From positions 1,054,001-1,118,000 of the forward strand of contig NZ_CP022529.1 of the NCBI RefSeq assembly GCF_002237595.1: DNA of 64,000 bases. The letters run 5' to 3'. This document shows, one piece after another, positions 52,738 through 60,700 of this stretch. The translations under genes and the position numbers were made by a program. Each line of letters opens with the position of its first letter. The first letter of the stretch is position 1. Origin of the DNA: Labrenzia sp. VG12. GTDB lineage: Bacteria > Pseudomonadota > Alphaproteobacteria > Rhizobiales > Stappiaceae. The notes below the pieces were generated by a model. That model was given only the letters and a program-made list of their open reading frames with translations, had not been told where the DNA came from and made no database searches.

Positions 52738-53764
52738 CTATGAAAACATCAAGGCTGTCGACGAGCATCCCATCATCATGGACGGCCCTGAACTGATGAC
52801 AGCAAACTTCCCGATGCCGGAGAAGTATGTCGGCGACTGGCTGGCCGCTGGCTTCACAGCCATGGTGTACGGCAAGACCGGCATTGGTAAATCCTGGTTC
52901 AGCATCGCCGTGGCGCTCGCGGTCGCCAAGGGCGAAGACGTGCTTGGCTGGAACGTCCCGACTGCCCAGAAGGTGTTGTACTTCGATGCGGAAATCGATC
53001 CCGCTGAGATGGCCGAAAGGCTGTTCGATTTGACCGGTGGTGACATCCCCAGCGAGTTCAAGCTCTGCTCGGGGCTACGGCTCGATGGCGGCTTGCCTCC
53101 CTTCGATGAGGAAGAGGCACACGACTTCTATCTTGATCTGATCGAGTCGCATGAGATCAAGGTCGTGGTCGTTGACAACCTTTGTTCCATCGTGACGGGA
53201 GCTTCGATCAGTGAGGACCAGACCTGGCTGAACGTTCAGCCGTTCCTGAACGAACTGCGCCGGAGGAGGATCGCAGTGATCCTCGTGCACCACGCTGGCA
53301 AGAATGGCGACTACCTCGGCAGCAGCCGGATGACCCAGAATATGAACACCGTCATCAAGCTGGAACGCCCGGAGAGTCACGATCCGCAAGCCGGGGCCGC
53401 ATTCCACATCGAGTTTCAGAAGGGCCGGTCTTTGGTCGGCGAATCTGCTGCTGGTCAGACTGTCCGCCTGGATGAAGGTGAGGGCGGCAAGCTGGGGTGG
53501 GAGGTTATCTCGTCAGCCGTAGGAAACCCCTTGGAGGCTTTGGTGGGTGCCTTGAGGTCTGAACAGTACGCCACCCAAATGGAGTTGGCTGAGGCGCTCC
53601 GCGTCAGTCAGGCCAAGGTGTCCGGCATGATCAACAAGGCCATCAAGGCCTCACTGCTCGACAGGGACGAAGCAAAAGAGACATTCGCCAGGGTGAAAGC
53701 ACAGAGGCGACAGGCGGCAAACGAGAACGAAGAAGACAACGTGGAAACGGATGAGGCCGTTTAG
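52730..53764 (+). CDS. RepA-like AAA ATPase (replicative helicase type)
   Basis: This 344-residue RecA-fold ATPase resembles RSF1010 RepA-type hexameric helicases. Walker A is VYGKTGIGKSWFS, Walker B is KVVVVDNLCSI, and the sensor-like segment is VILVHHAGKNGDYLGSSRM. The C-terminal part (TQMELAEALRVSQAKVSGMINKA) is a winged-helix-like module. Such helicases are common in integrative elements that replicate after excision. The ATG overlaps the stop of the small upstream gene. No initiator or primase gene is recognised nearby. Confidence 0.82.
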   Translation: MTDYENIKAVDEHPIIMDGPELMTANFPMPEKYVGDWLAAGFTAMVYGKTGIGKSWFSIAVALAVAKGEDVLGWNVPTAQKVLYFDAEIDPAEMAERLFDLTGGDIPSEFKLCSGLRLDGGLPPFDEEEAHDFYLDLIESHEIKVVVVDNLCSIVTGASISEDQTWLNVQPFLNELRRRRIAVILVHHAGKNGDYLGSSRMTQNMNTVIKLERPESHDPQAGAAFHIEFQKGRSLVGESAAGQTVRLDEGEGGKLGWEVISSAVGNPLEALVGALRSEQYATQMELAEALRVSQAKVSGMINKAIKASLLDRDEAKETFARVKAQRRQAANENEEDNVETDEAV

Positions 53765-53786
53765 ATGACGCACTATCCACTCCGCT

Positions 53787-53865
53787 TTATCACGTTATCA
53801 CGTCGCTTCGCGGGGCTCGTAGACATACTCTTTGTCTACTCGCCAGTAATCACTGCAAGCCCCGC
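53787..53865. other. Structured region between repA and integrase, possible origin
   Basis: Tandem TTATCACG repeats (53787-53802) are followed by a nested stem-loop: outer arms GCGGGGCT (53810-53817) and AGCCCCGC (53858-53865), inner arms GTAGACA (53819-53825) and TGTCTAC (53833-53839). AT-rich sequence follows. It could be the replication origin of the excised element or an elaborate terminator of the helicase gene. Confidence 0.4.
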
Positions 53866-53905
53866 AATTATTATTTCATCACTCTCCTAAGCGATAATAA
53901 GGCGC

Positions 53906-53928
53906 GGCTCCCGGGTTTTCGGGGGCTG
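53906..53928 (-). terminator. Hairpin downstream of the integrase gene
   Basis: On the minus strand GCCCCCG and CGGGAGC pair around AAAACC, eight bases after the integrase stop codon, with TTATTAT a few bases beyond. It is a likely terminator. Confidence 0.5.
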
Positions 53929-53935
53929 CCATCCC

Positions 53936-55321
53936 TCATCGACCCTCACGGTCGGCGAGTTCAAGGGCTGCCTTCAGCATCCTGTACGCGACTTCGAGCC
54001 TTGCCTCGTCACCGCCGTAGTCGTGACTCACGTTTCCAGTCGATTGCCCCATCAACAGCCCGTGTTCTGTTTCTGCATATCCGGCTAACCAGAGCAGATC
54101 TTTTATGCGGTGCCGCAGAGAATGGGTCACAACCTTCCTGTCTTCAACAGCCGCTCTGACTGCGCGACTCATCATGCTCGACGCCGATGATGCGCCATTG
54201 TGCTTACAGAAGGTTGGGAACAGGTATTGGCCACCTTCTGAAGCGTGGAGGGCCTCCTTGACCGCAGCCAATGCATCCCCAATCAGAGGCACCCAACGTC
54301 TGGAAGCCTTGGTCTTCAGTCGTCGGTCTTCGTGCCATTCAACGTCGATGTACGGGATGCGATGATCAAGGTGTACATCGGACCTCCGCAGACCGGTCAC
54401 TTCAGCGATCCGACAACCTGTTTTTTCGAGAATACGCCAGACGCGCTGAGCGTCTTTGTTGCAGGCCCTGAGAACCTGAGTTCGTGCGGCCTTCAGTTGG
54501 TCACCATTGAATGGGTTCCGGCTCCGACGGTCAGGGCCATCGCCTTCCTCCTTAATAGCTCTCAAGCCTATGAAAGGATTCCGGGTTCCTTCGAGGTCAA
54601 GCTCGGTGATGGCGTAGTTGAAGGCGGCTCGAACGATGTTCAGGTAGCGGTCTACGGAGGAGGCAGCTCTGCCGTCCATCATGTGATCCCGGACATCCTT
54701 GGCGTCCTGACGCCTGATTCCGTCGAGCCGTCTTGTGGGACCGAGCACCTCGAAGACGAGCTTGAAAACCCGGTTGGTCTCGTTCTGTTTCTTGGTGTCG
54801 TCCCGGACGCGCTCTTTGAGATAGAGCTTCTTCACATCTGCCAAGGTCGGAGGCGGTGTTTCGAGACTGGCACCTTGCCGCAGCACTCGAACGATCTGAG
54901 TGTGTTCAGGCTTCACCCCGACCGGATTTCCGTTGTCATCCACCGGGTAGTCTCGGACGACATGCTCGGCCATCATGTCACGACCAATCGCTTCCGGATC
55001 GTCGTCGCTCTCAGCCCCATACCAGTCCGGGTCGAAGCCCCAGCTGCTCACTGTGGCAAGAGCCTTCCGTTGAAGGTCCAGGGGGGTGGCTGGTGTGTTT
55101 GGCTCAGGCTTCCCATTCAGCTGCCCGAAGGCTGCCTTGAGTGTCCGCTCGACCTCGTTATGGATTTTTGGGTACCGGGCAATGGCAGTGCGCTTGTCGC
55201 TTCCCAACGGGATTACGAGCTCTGTTTTGCCGATAATGTCACGGAGATTGCTTGGAACTCTTCGGCGATAACGCCACGCAGTCTTGCTTCTTTGCTGAAG
55301 GTATTCCACGTCAATTCGCAT
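53936..55321 (-). CDS. Tyrosine integrase of the tRNA-Asn element
   Basis: This phage-type tyrosine recombinase has 461 residues from MRIDVEYLQQR. The SAM-like core-binding domain spans about residues 150-260. The catalytic residues appear in order: Arg in TGCRIAEVTGLRRSD, Lys in LKTKASRRW, HSLRH, and the Tyr nucleophile in SHDYGG. The N-terminal 100 residues should bind arm sites. The frame is open to 55348 but those codons run through the GTGTACC repeats, so 55321 is preferred. It lies beside the tRNA attachment site, as expected, and probably regulates itself through the repeats. Confidence 0.9.
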   Translation of the reverse strand: MRIDVEYLQQRSKTAWRYRRRVPSNLRDIIGKTELVIPLGSDKRTAIARYPKIHNEVERTLKAAFGQLNGKPEPNTPATPLDLQRKALATVSSWGFDPDWYGAESDDDPEAIGRDMMAEHVVRDYPVDDNGNPVGVKPEHTQIVRVLRQGASLETPPPTLADVKKLYLKERVRDDTKKQNETNRVFKLVFEVLGPTRRLDGIRRQDAKDVRDHMMDGRAASSVDRYLNIVRAAFNYAITELDLEGTRNPFIGLRAIKEEGDGPDRRSRNPFNGDQLKAARTQVLRACNKDAQRVWRILEKTGCRIAEVTGLRRSDVHLDHRIPYIDVEWHEDRRLKTKASRRWVPLIGDALAAVKEALHASEGGQYLFPTFCKHNGASSASSMMSRAVRAAVEDRKVVTHSLRHRIKDLLWLAGYAETEHGLLMGQSTGNVSHDYGGDEARLEVAYRMLKAALELADREGR

Positions 55322-55325
55322 TCCG

Positions 55326-55357
55326 GTGTACCTCGTCGTGTACCACACGGTGTACCT
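55326..55357. repeat. Three GTGTACC repeats at 12-bp spacing, candidate integrase arm sites
   Basis: GTGTACCT at 55326, GTGTACCA at 55338 and GTGTACCT at 55350 start exactly 12 bases apart, just upstream of the integrase start codon and 45-75 bases from the attachment repeat. Matching octamers lie at the left end. Confidence 0.6.
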
Positions 55358-55401
55358 CGGAGAAAGCCGAAGCCCTTGTATCTCAATGATTTTAAGGATT
55401 T

Positions 55402-55431
55402 AGGAGGTGGTGATGGCTCCCCAGGCCGGAC
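55402..55431. repeat. Right attachment repeat of the tRNA-Asn element
   Basis: Thirty bases identical to 47559-47588. It includes the last 18 bases of the intact tRNA-Asn gene (55414-55431) and 12 bases beyond its 3' end. Confidence 0.88.
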
Positions 55432-55489
55432 TCGAACCAGCGACCCAGCGATTAACAGTCGCTTGCTCTACCAACTGAGCTACTGGGGA
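55414..55489 (-). tRNA. tRNA-Asn (GTT)
   Basis: The 76-base gene folds into a full cloverleaf: acceptor TCCCCAG/CTGGGGA, D-arm GCTC/GAGC, anticodon stem AGCGA/TCGCT with loop CTGTTAA (anticodon GTT), and T-arm GCTGG/CCGGC with TTCGAGT. The 3' CCA is encoded. Its 3' end serves as the attachment site of the integrative element, which leaves the gene intact. Confidence 0.97.
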
Positions 55490-55807
55490 TCACCACGGTC
55501 GGGGTCAACACGTTGCCGCCCCGTCGATGGAGATGCGTATATCAAAGGCTTGATCCGTTTGCCAAGCCCTTCAAGGCGTTTTTTTCATCAAGCCGTCATT
55601 TTTTTGTGTCCGGTGTGGAAAACTTCAGGTTTTTCAGTTGCCTAAGCGTTACTTAGGACAAGGAAAACCCAGTGTTTTCGCGTTTAAGGTTGTGATCTCA
55701 CCGGACGCAAATGCTCCCTGCGGCGCGAATTGAGCCCGGTGCGACCTTTCCGGAAGGGGGCTGGCCGGGCGTCACGGAACCAATCTGCGGCTTGTGCCGG
55801 TCTCAAG
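55490..55807. other. Gap between tRNA-Asn and the cobalamin riboswitch
   Basis: About 320 bases without a gene. The left part holds the tRNA promoter on the minus strand. The right part must hold the promoter of the cob operon, which I could not place. Confidence 0.4.
55537..55565 (-). promoter_or_regulatory. Putative sigma-70 promoter of tRNA-Asn
   Basis: On the minus strand TTGGCA (55565-55560) is followed after 16-17 bases by GATATA/ATATAC near 55543-55537, about 50 bases before the tRNA 5' end. Spacing and sequence suit a housekeeping promoter. Confidence 0.4.
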
Positions 55808-56010
55808 TTCCGGTTACGAAGTTCGGGACGGTTTCGGAAAGGGCTTGGCCCGATCCGGATGAAACGGGAATCCGGGATGGGTGTGTTGGCCCTCTGCCGG
55901 AGCTGCCCCCGCAACTGTGAGCGGTGAGCGGCTGCACAAGAACCACTGGCGTCAAAGGCCGGGAAGGAGTGCAGCTGGCGCGGATCCGCAAGCCAGGAGA
56001 CCGGCCGTCG
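55808..56010 (+). ncRNA. Cobalamin riboswitch
   Basis: The leader of the cob operon shows the conserved parts of an adenosylcobalamin riboswitch in order: AAACGGGAA, then CCGGAGCTGCCCCCGCAACTG near 55893-55920 with GTGAGCGG, then a CCACTGG B12-box element (55943), and AAGCCAGGAGACCGGCC near 55990. CCGGT (55810) can pair with ACCGG (56000) to close the outer stem. Bound cobalamin should lower expression of the genes downstream. The exact 5' border is uncertain by about 15 bases. Confidence 0.9.
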
Positions 56011-56051
56011 ATAAGATCAACCTCGAACGCTGTCGGGTGGACGGCCGGGAG

Positions 56052-56609
56052 ATGAAAGTGACGGATCATTCAAAACCGCGAACCGCCCTCGTTCTGGGTG
56101 GCGCCCGCTCCGGCAAGAGCACATTTGCCGAAAGACTGGCGGAACAGACCGGCCTTCAGAAAATCTATGTCGCAACCTCTGCGGCCTTCGACACGGAAAT
56201 GGAAGAGCGGATCGGGACCCACCGGCACAGGCGCGGGCCCAGCTGGATCACGATCGAGGAACAGCTGAACCTGAAGGACGTGCTGTTGCGCGAAAGTGCG
56301 CCTGATCGGGTCATCCTGGCGGATTGTCTGACGCTTTGGCTGTCCAACCTGACTTTTTCCGGCAAGGATATCGGCGAGGAAACCGCTGCCCTGTGCGAGA
56401 CGGTCGCACATCTTAAAGGGCCTTGCATCTTTGTCTCAAACGAAGTCGGCCTGGGCATTGTGCCGGAGAACCGCCTCTCCAGGTCGTTCCGCGACGCTCA
56501 GGGGCGTCTCAATCAGGATATGGCGGAGGTCTGCACGCAGGTTGTCTTTCTGACGGCCGGCCAGCCGCTTCTTCTCAAACCCCGCACCCAACCGGACATC
56601 ACACTATGA
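56052..56609 (+). CDS. cobU: Bifunctional adenosylcobinamide kinase / guanylyltransferase
   Basis: CobU (CobP) phosphorylates adenosylcobinamide and adds GMP before lower-ligand attachment. It has 185 residues. The P-loop is LVLGGARSGKSTFAERLA, the guanylylation His lies in IGTHRHRRGPSW, and ADCLTLWLSNL and VSNEVGLGIVPENRLSR are family signatures. The start at 56052 comes about 40 bases after the riboswitch. The longer open frame lies inside the riboswitch and is rejected. cobW follows with an ATGA overlap. Confidence 0.93.
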   Translation: MKVTDHSKPRTALVLGGARSGKSTFAERLAEQTGLQKIYVATSAAFDTEMEERIGTHRHRRGPSWITIEEQLNLKDVLLRESAPDRVILADCLTLWLSNLTFSGKDIGEETAALCETVAHLKGPCIFVSNEVGLGIVPENRLSRSFRDAQGRLNQDMAEVCTQVVFLTAGQPLLLKPRTQPDITL

Positions 56610-57709
56610 GCACACCTTCCCATCTGCCGGGTCAGAAAATTCCGGCAACGATTGTCACAGGGTTTCTGGGCGCGGGCAAAACCACGCTGATCCGTAACCT
56701 CCTGACCAATGCCAACGGCAAGCGCATTGCTCTGATCGTCAACGAATTCGGAGACATGGGGTTCGACGGGTCTCTGGTGAATGGCTGCGCAGATCCGGAC
56801 TGCGCTGCAGAAGAAGTGGTCGAACTCACCAATGGCTGCATTTGCTGCACTGTCGCAGATGATTTCCTGCCGACCATGGAAATGCTGCTTGCCCGCGAAA
56901 CGCCGCCTGAGCACATCGTCATTGAGACCTCCGGCCTTGCATTGCCGCAACCGCTTGTGCGCGCCTTCTCCTGGCCGAGCGTGAAGCCGAAAGTCACAGT
57001 GGACGGGGTAGTGACCGTGCTCGATGCTGCTGCGCTGGCCGAAGGCCGGATCGCACTTGATGAAGAAGCACTCGAAGCCCAGCGCGCGGCCGACGAAGCC
57101 CTTGACCATGAAAGCCCGGTGGAAGAACTCTTTCACGACCAGCTTCGCTGCGCCGACCTTGTGGTCCTGAACAAGGCCGATCTCGTCTCCGCCGAGGCTC
57201 TTGAAACCGTGCAGGGAAAGATTGCCGAAGACGTGCGACCGGCGGTCCATATCGTGTCGTCCGAAAAGGGAACTTTGCCTATCGAGGTTCTGCTTGGCAG
57301 GGGCTCCGCGGCAGAAGACGACATGGACAGCCGCCACGAGCATCATCACCATCACCACGATGATCACGATCACGATGACGACCACCATCATCACGACCAC
57401 CACCATGACCATCATCATCACGATGATTTTGAAAGTCACGTGCTCGACGTGGGAACCTTCGCCAGCCTGAACGAAGCCGAGGCAAAAGTCCTTGAGGTGA
57501 TGGCGCACAAGGGCGTGTTGCGCATCAAGGGGGCTGTTCGCATTGAGGGCAAATCGGCGCCGGCAATGGTTCAGGCCGTTGGTCCGCGGGTTGAAACCTG
57601 GTTTGCAGCAGGCACGGAAAGCGCCGGGCGCCTGGTCGTCATCGGCCTGAAGGGCCTTGAACTGGACGCAGCACGGGCTGTCCTCGGGCAGGCGGTCGAG
57701 GCTGCCTAA
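56606..57709 (+). CDS. cobW: CobW GTPase, cobalamin biosynthesis, with His-rich segment
   Basis: This 367-residue COG0523 GTPase probably delivers cobalt to the CobNST chelatase. Walker A is GFLGAGKTTLIRNL, the metal motif is CICC (NGCICCTVADDFLP), and NKAD is the guanine-specificity motif. Residues 243-273 form a loop with 20 histidines mixed with Asp, a likely metal reservoir. The C-terminal CobW domain follows. The ATG overlaps the cobU stop, so the longer frame inside cobU is rejected. cobN follows 48 bases later. Confidence 0.94.
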   Translation: MSTPSHLPGQKIPATIVTGFLGAGKTTLIRNLLTNANGKRIALIVNEFGDMGFDGSLVNGCADPDCAAEEVVELTNGCICCTVADDFLPTMEMLLARETPPEHIVIETSGLALPQPLVRAFSWPSVKPKVTVDGVVTVLDAAALAEGRIALDEEALEAQRAADEALDHESPVEELFHDQLRCADLVVLNKADLVSAEALETVQGKIAEDVRPAVHIVSSEKGTLPIEVLLGRGSAAEDDMDSRHEHHHHHHDDHDHDDDHHHHDHHHDHHHHDDFESHVLDVGTFASLNEAEAKVLEVMAHKGVLRIKGAVRIEGKSAPAMVQAVGPRVETWFAAGTESAGRLVVIGLKGLELDAARAVLGQAVEAA

Positions 57710-57757
57710 CTGCGAGCCTCAAAGCCGCGGCCAGCAAAATCCAACAAGAAGACATAA

Positions 57758-60700
57758 ATGCACATTCTTGCCAGCCAGACGCGCCGTATCGATGACGGTG
57801 GAGACGCCGTAGATCTCGGCCAGTCGCCCGCCGATATCCTGTTTCTCTCAGCCGCCGACACGGAGCTCGGCAGCTTTGCAGCCGCGCAAAGGCGTCTTGG
57901 AACCACGGCCGCGAGCCTGCGTCTCGCCAATCTGATGGCGTTGTCGCATCCCTATTCGGTAGATCTTTATGCCGAGCAGACGATGCGCGGGTCGAAACTC
58001 GTCATCCTGCGCGTACTGGGCGGGGTGGAATACTGGCGCTACGGGCTGGAGCGTTTTGAGGAGGAAGCACGGGCCAGCGGTGTCGAGCTGATTGTCATTC
58101 CGGGCGATGACAAGTGGGACGAAGACCTGACCGCGCGGTCTACAAGGCCGGCGGAAGAGGTTCACCGGTTCTGGCGGTATTGCGTCGAGGGCGGTGCGGA
58201 GAACTATGCCAACGCGCTTCTGTTTGCGGCCAGTCTCTTGAACAAGGGAGAGGAACCGGCGCATCCGGTTCCGCTGCCACGCGCCGGGATCTACCTGCCC
58301 GGACAGGCCGCGCCGGACCTGGAGACACTCAGGGCAACCTGGCAGGATCCATCGCGTCCTGTTGCGGCGATCACCTTCTATCGTGCCCTAGTCCAGGGCG
58401 CACAGACGGCACCGGTCGACGCGCTCGTGGCAGCTCTCGACGAGGCTGGTGTCAACGCCTTGCCGGTGTTCGTGTCGAGCCTGAAGGAAGCCGAAAGTGT
58501 CGCCGTTCTCGAAACCCTGTTTGAAGGTGCATCGCCCGATGTCGTGCTGAACGGCACGGCCTTTGCCGTTTCCAAGGCTGGCGCAGCGCATCAGCCAACA
58601 CCACTTGATCGACCCGGCAAACCGGTGCTGCAGGTCGTCTTTTCCTCTTCTTCCAGAGAGGGGTGGGAGGAAAGCGATCAGGGCCTGTCGATCCGCGACC
58701 TTGCCATGCATGTCGTGCTGCCGGAAATCGATGGCAGGATCCTGTCCCGCGCCGTCTCTTTCAAGGAAGAGGGCGTTTTTGACAATGCTACGCAGTCCAC
58801 GCCCGTCGCCTTTACACCGGTGCCAGACCGGATCCGTTTTGTCGCCGAACTTGCTGCTGCCTGGGCACGTCTTGGCCAGATGCCGGCACAAGGCAAGAAA
58901 ACGGCGCTGATCCTTGCCAACTATCCGAACAAGGACGGGCGCCTTGCCAATGGCGTAGGCCTGGACACACCTGCCTCCTGCGTTTCGGTTCTGAAGGCCA
59001 TGGGCGCGGGCGGTTATGATGTCGGAACCGCTCCCCAGGACTCCTCAACCCTCATGGAGCTTTTGACCTCCGGAGTGACCAACGCGCTTGACGGGCGAGA
59101 CCTGCGCGAAGGCTACCAGTCTTTGCCGCTGATCGACTATCTTCGTGTCTTTGAGAAGCTGCCGGCCTCAGTGCGCGAGGCAGTTCAGGAGCGTTGGGGA
59201 CGTCCCGAGAACGATCCGCATCTGGTGGATGGGGTTTTTCGCCTGGGTCTTCACCGTTTTGGCAAGCAGGTGGTCGGCATTCAGCCCGCGCGTGGCTACA
59301 ACATCGATCCCAAGGACACCTATCACGACCCGGACCTGGTGCCTCCGCATCACTATTTTGCCTTTTACGTCTGGCTGCGGGAAAGTTTTGGTGCGGATGC
59401 GGTGATCCATCTTGGCAAACACGGCAATCTGGAATGGCTGCCGGGCAAGGCTCTGGCACTGTCGGTGGCCTGTTTTCCCGAAGCTGTTCTGGGTCCGACG
59501 CCGAACATCTATCCCTTTATCGTCAACGATCCGGGCGAAGGGGCTCAGGCCAAGAGACGGACCTCCGCGGTCATCGTCGATCACCTGACACCGCCATTGG
59601 CCCGCGCCGAAAGTCACGGGGTTGCCGAAGAACTCGAAACGCTGCTTGATGAATATTATCTGGCGAGCGGTGTCGATCCGCGCCGCCTCAAGGCGCTGAC
59701 CCGGGACATCCTGGATGCAGCCACCCGCCACGGTCTGGACAAGGACATCGGTCTCAGCGACGACATGGACGAGGAGACACGTCTCGCCCGGCTTGACGCG
59801 CATCTGTGCGACCTGAAGGAACTCCAGATACGGGATGGACTGCACATCCTGGGCGAAAGCCCGCAGGGCAACCTGCTGACGGATCTGCTTGCCGCCCTTG
59901 CGCGCGTACCGCGGGGACGTGAAAAAGGACAGGAAAGCCTGCAACGGGCAATTGCCGCTGATCTTGGCCTTGACGGCTTCGATCCGCTCGATTGCGATTT
60001 CGCCGCCTCCTGGACCTGGCAAAAGCCAGACATTCTTCAGGCGGTCAGCGAGGCTCCCTGGCGCTCGAACGGGGATGCGATTGAGCGGATAGAATTGCTG
60101 GCAAGCCGCTTGCTGGCAGGAGAGATCGAAACACCTTTGGACTGGAACGAGACCCGGGCGGTGTTGCAGGCAATCGAAACCGGGTTGAAGCCGGCCGTGA
60201 TCGGCTCCGGACCCTCAGAAACCCAAGCCATCCTGACGGCCCTCTCAGGCGGTTTTGTCGAGCCTGGTCCTTCCGGCGCTCCGTCCCGCGGCAGGCCGGA
60301 TGTCTTGCCGACGGGCAAGAATTTCTATTCCGTTGATGTCCGGGCGGTGCCGACCGAAACCGCCTGGCGTCTCGGCTGGCAATCCGCATCCCTGGTGGCG
60401 GACCGCTATTTCCAGGAAGAAGGCGACTGGCCGACGTCGCTGGTGCTGACCTGCTGGGGAACGGCCAACATGCGCACGGGCGGCGACGACATTGCCCAGG
60501 CGCTCGCCCTGATCGGTGCAAAACCCGTCTGGGAACAGGCGTCCGGCCGCGTAACCGGCTTTGAAATCCTGAAACTGTCCGAGCTCGGGCGCCCGCGCAT
60601 CGATGTCACCTTGCGTGTTTCCGGCTTTTTCCGCGATGCCTTCCCGCACCAGATGGATCTGTTCGACAGTGCTGTCAGGGCAGTTGGTGCGCTGGAAGAG

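Larger units (their letters stand above)
47559..55431. mobile_element. Integrative element inserted in tRNA-Asn
   Basis: A 7.9-kb segment is bounded by a perfect 30-bp direct repeat (47559-47588 and 55402-55431). The right copy includes the 3' end of the intact tRNA-Asn, and the left copy is the displaced tail plus 12 downstream bases. It encodes a tyrosine integrase next to the tRNA, a RepA-like helicase, a small ribbon-helix-helix-like protein, a serine resolvase and cargo. By eye the cargo genes (47948-49015 and 50060-52135) are richer in A and T than the rest, a sign of separate origin. No relaxase, capsid or terminase gene is present, so it is neither a complete conjugative element nor a prophage. 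Confidence 0.88.

Noticed and set aside
53787..53802. TTATCACG tandem as DnaA boxes
   Set aside because: They lack the TTATCCACA core order, so they are only noted as repeats.
55326..55357. Short regularly spaced repeats as a CRISPR array
   Set aside because: Units are 12 bp with an 8-bp core and no spacers or cas genes; they fit integrase arm sites better.
47559..55431. Element as a prophage
   Set aside because: No capsid, portal, terminase, tail or lysis genes are visible, only integration, helicase and cargo genes.
57335..57430. His-codon tract as a non-coding microsatellite
   Set aside because: It lies in frame within an intact CobW gene with conserved domains on both sides.
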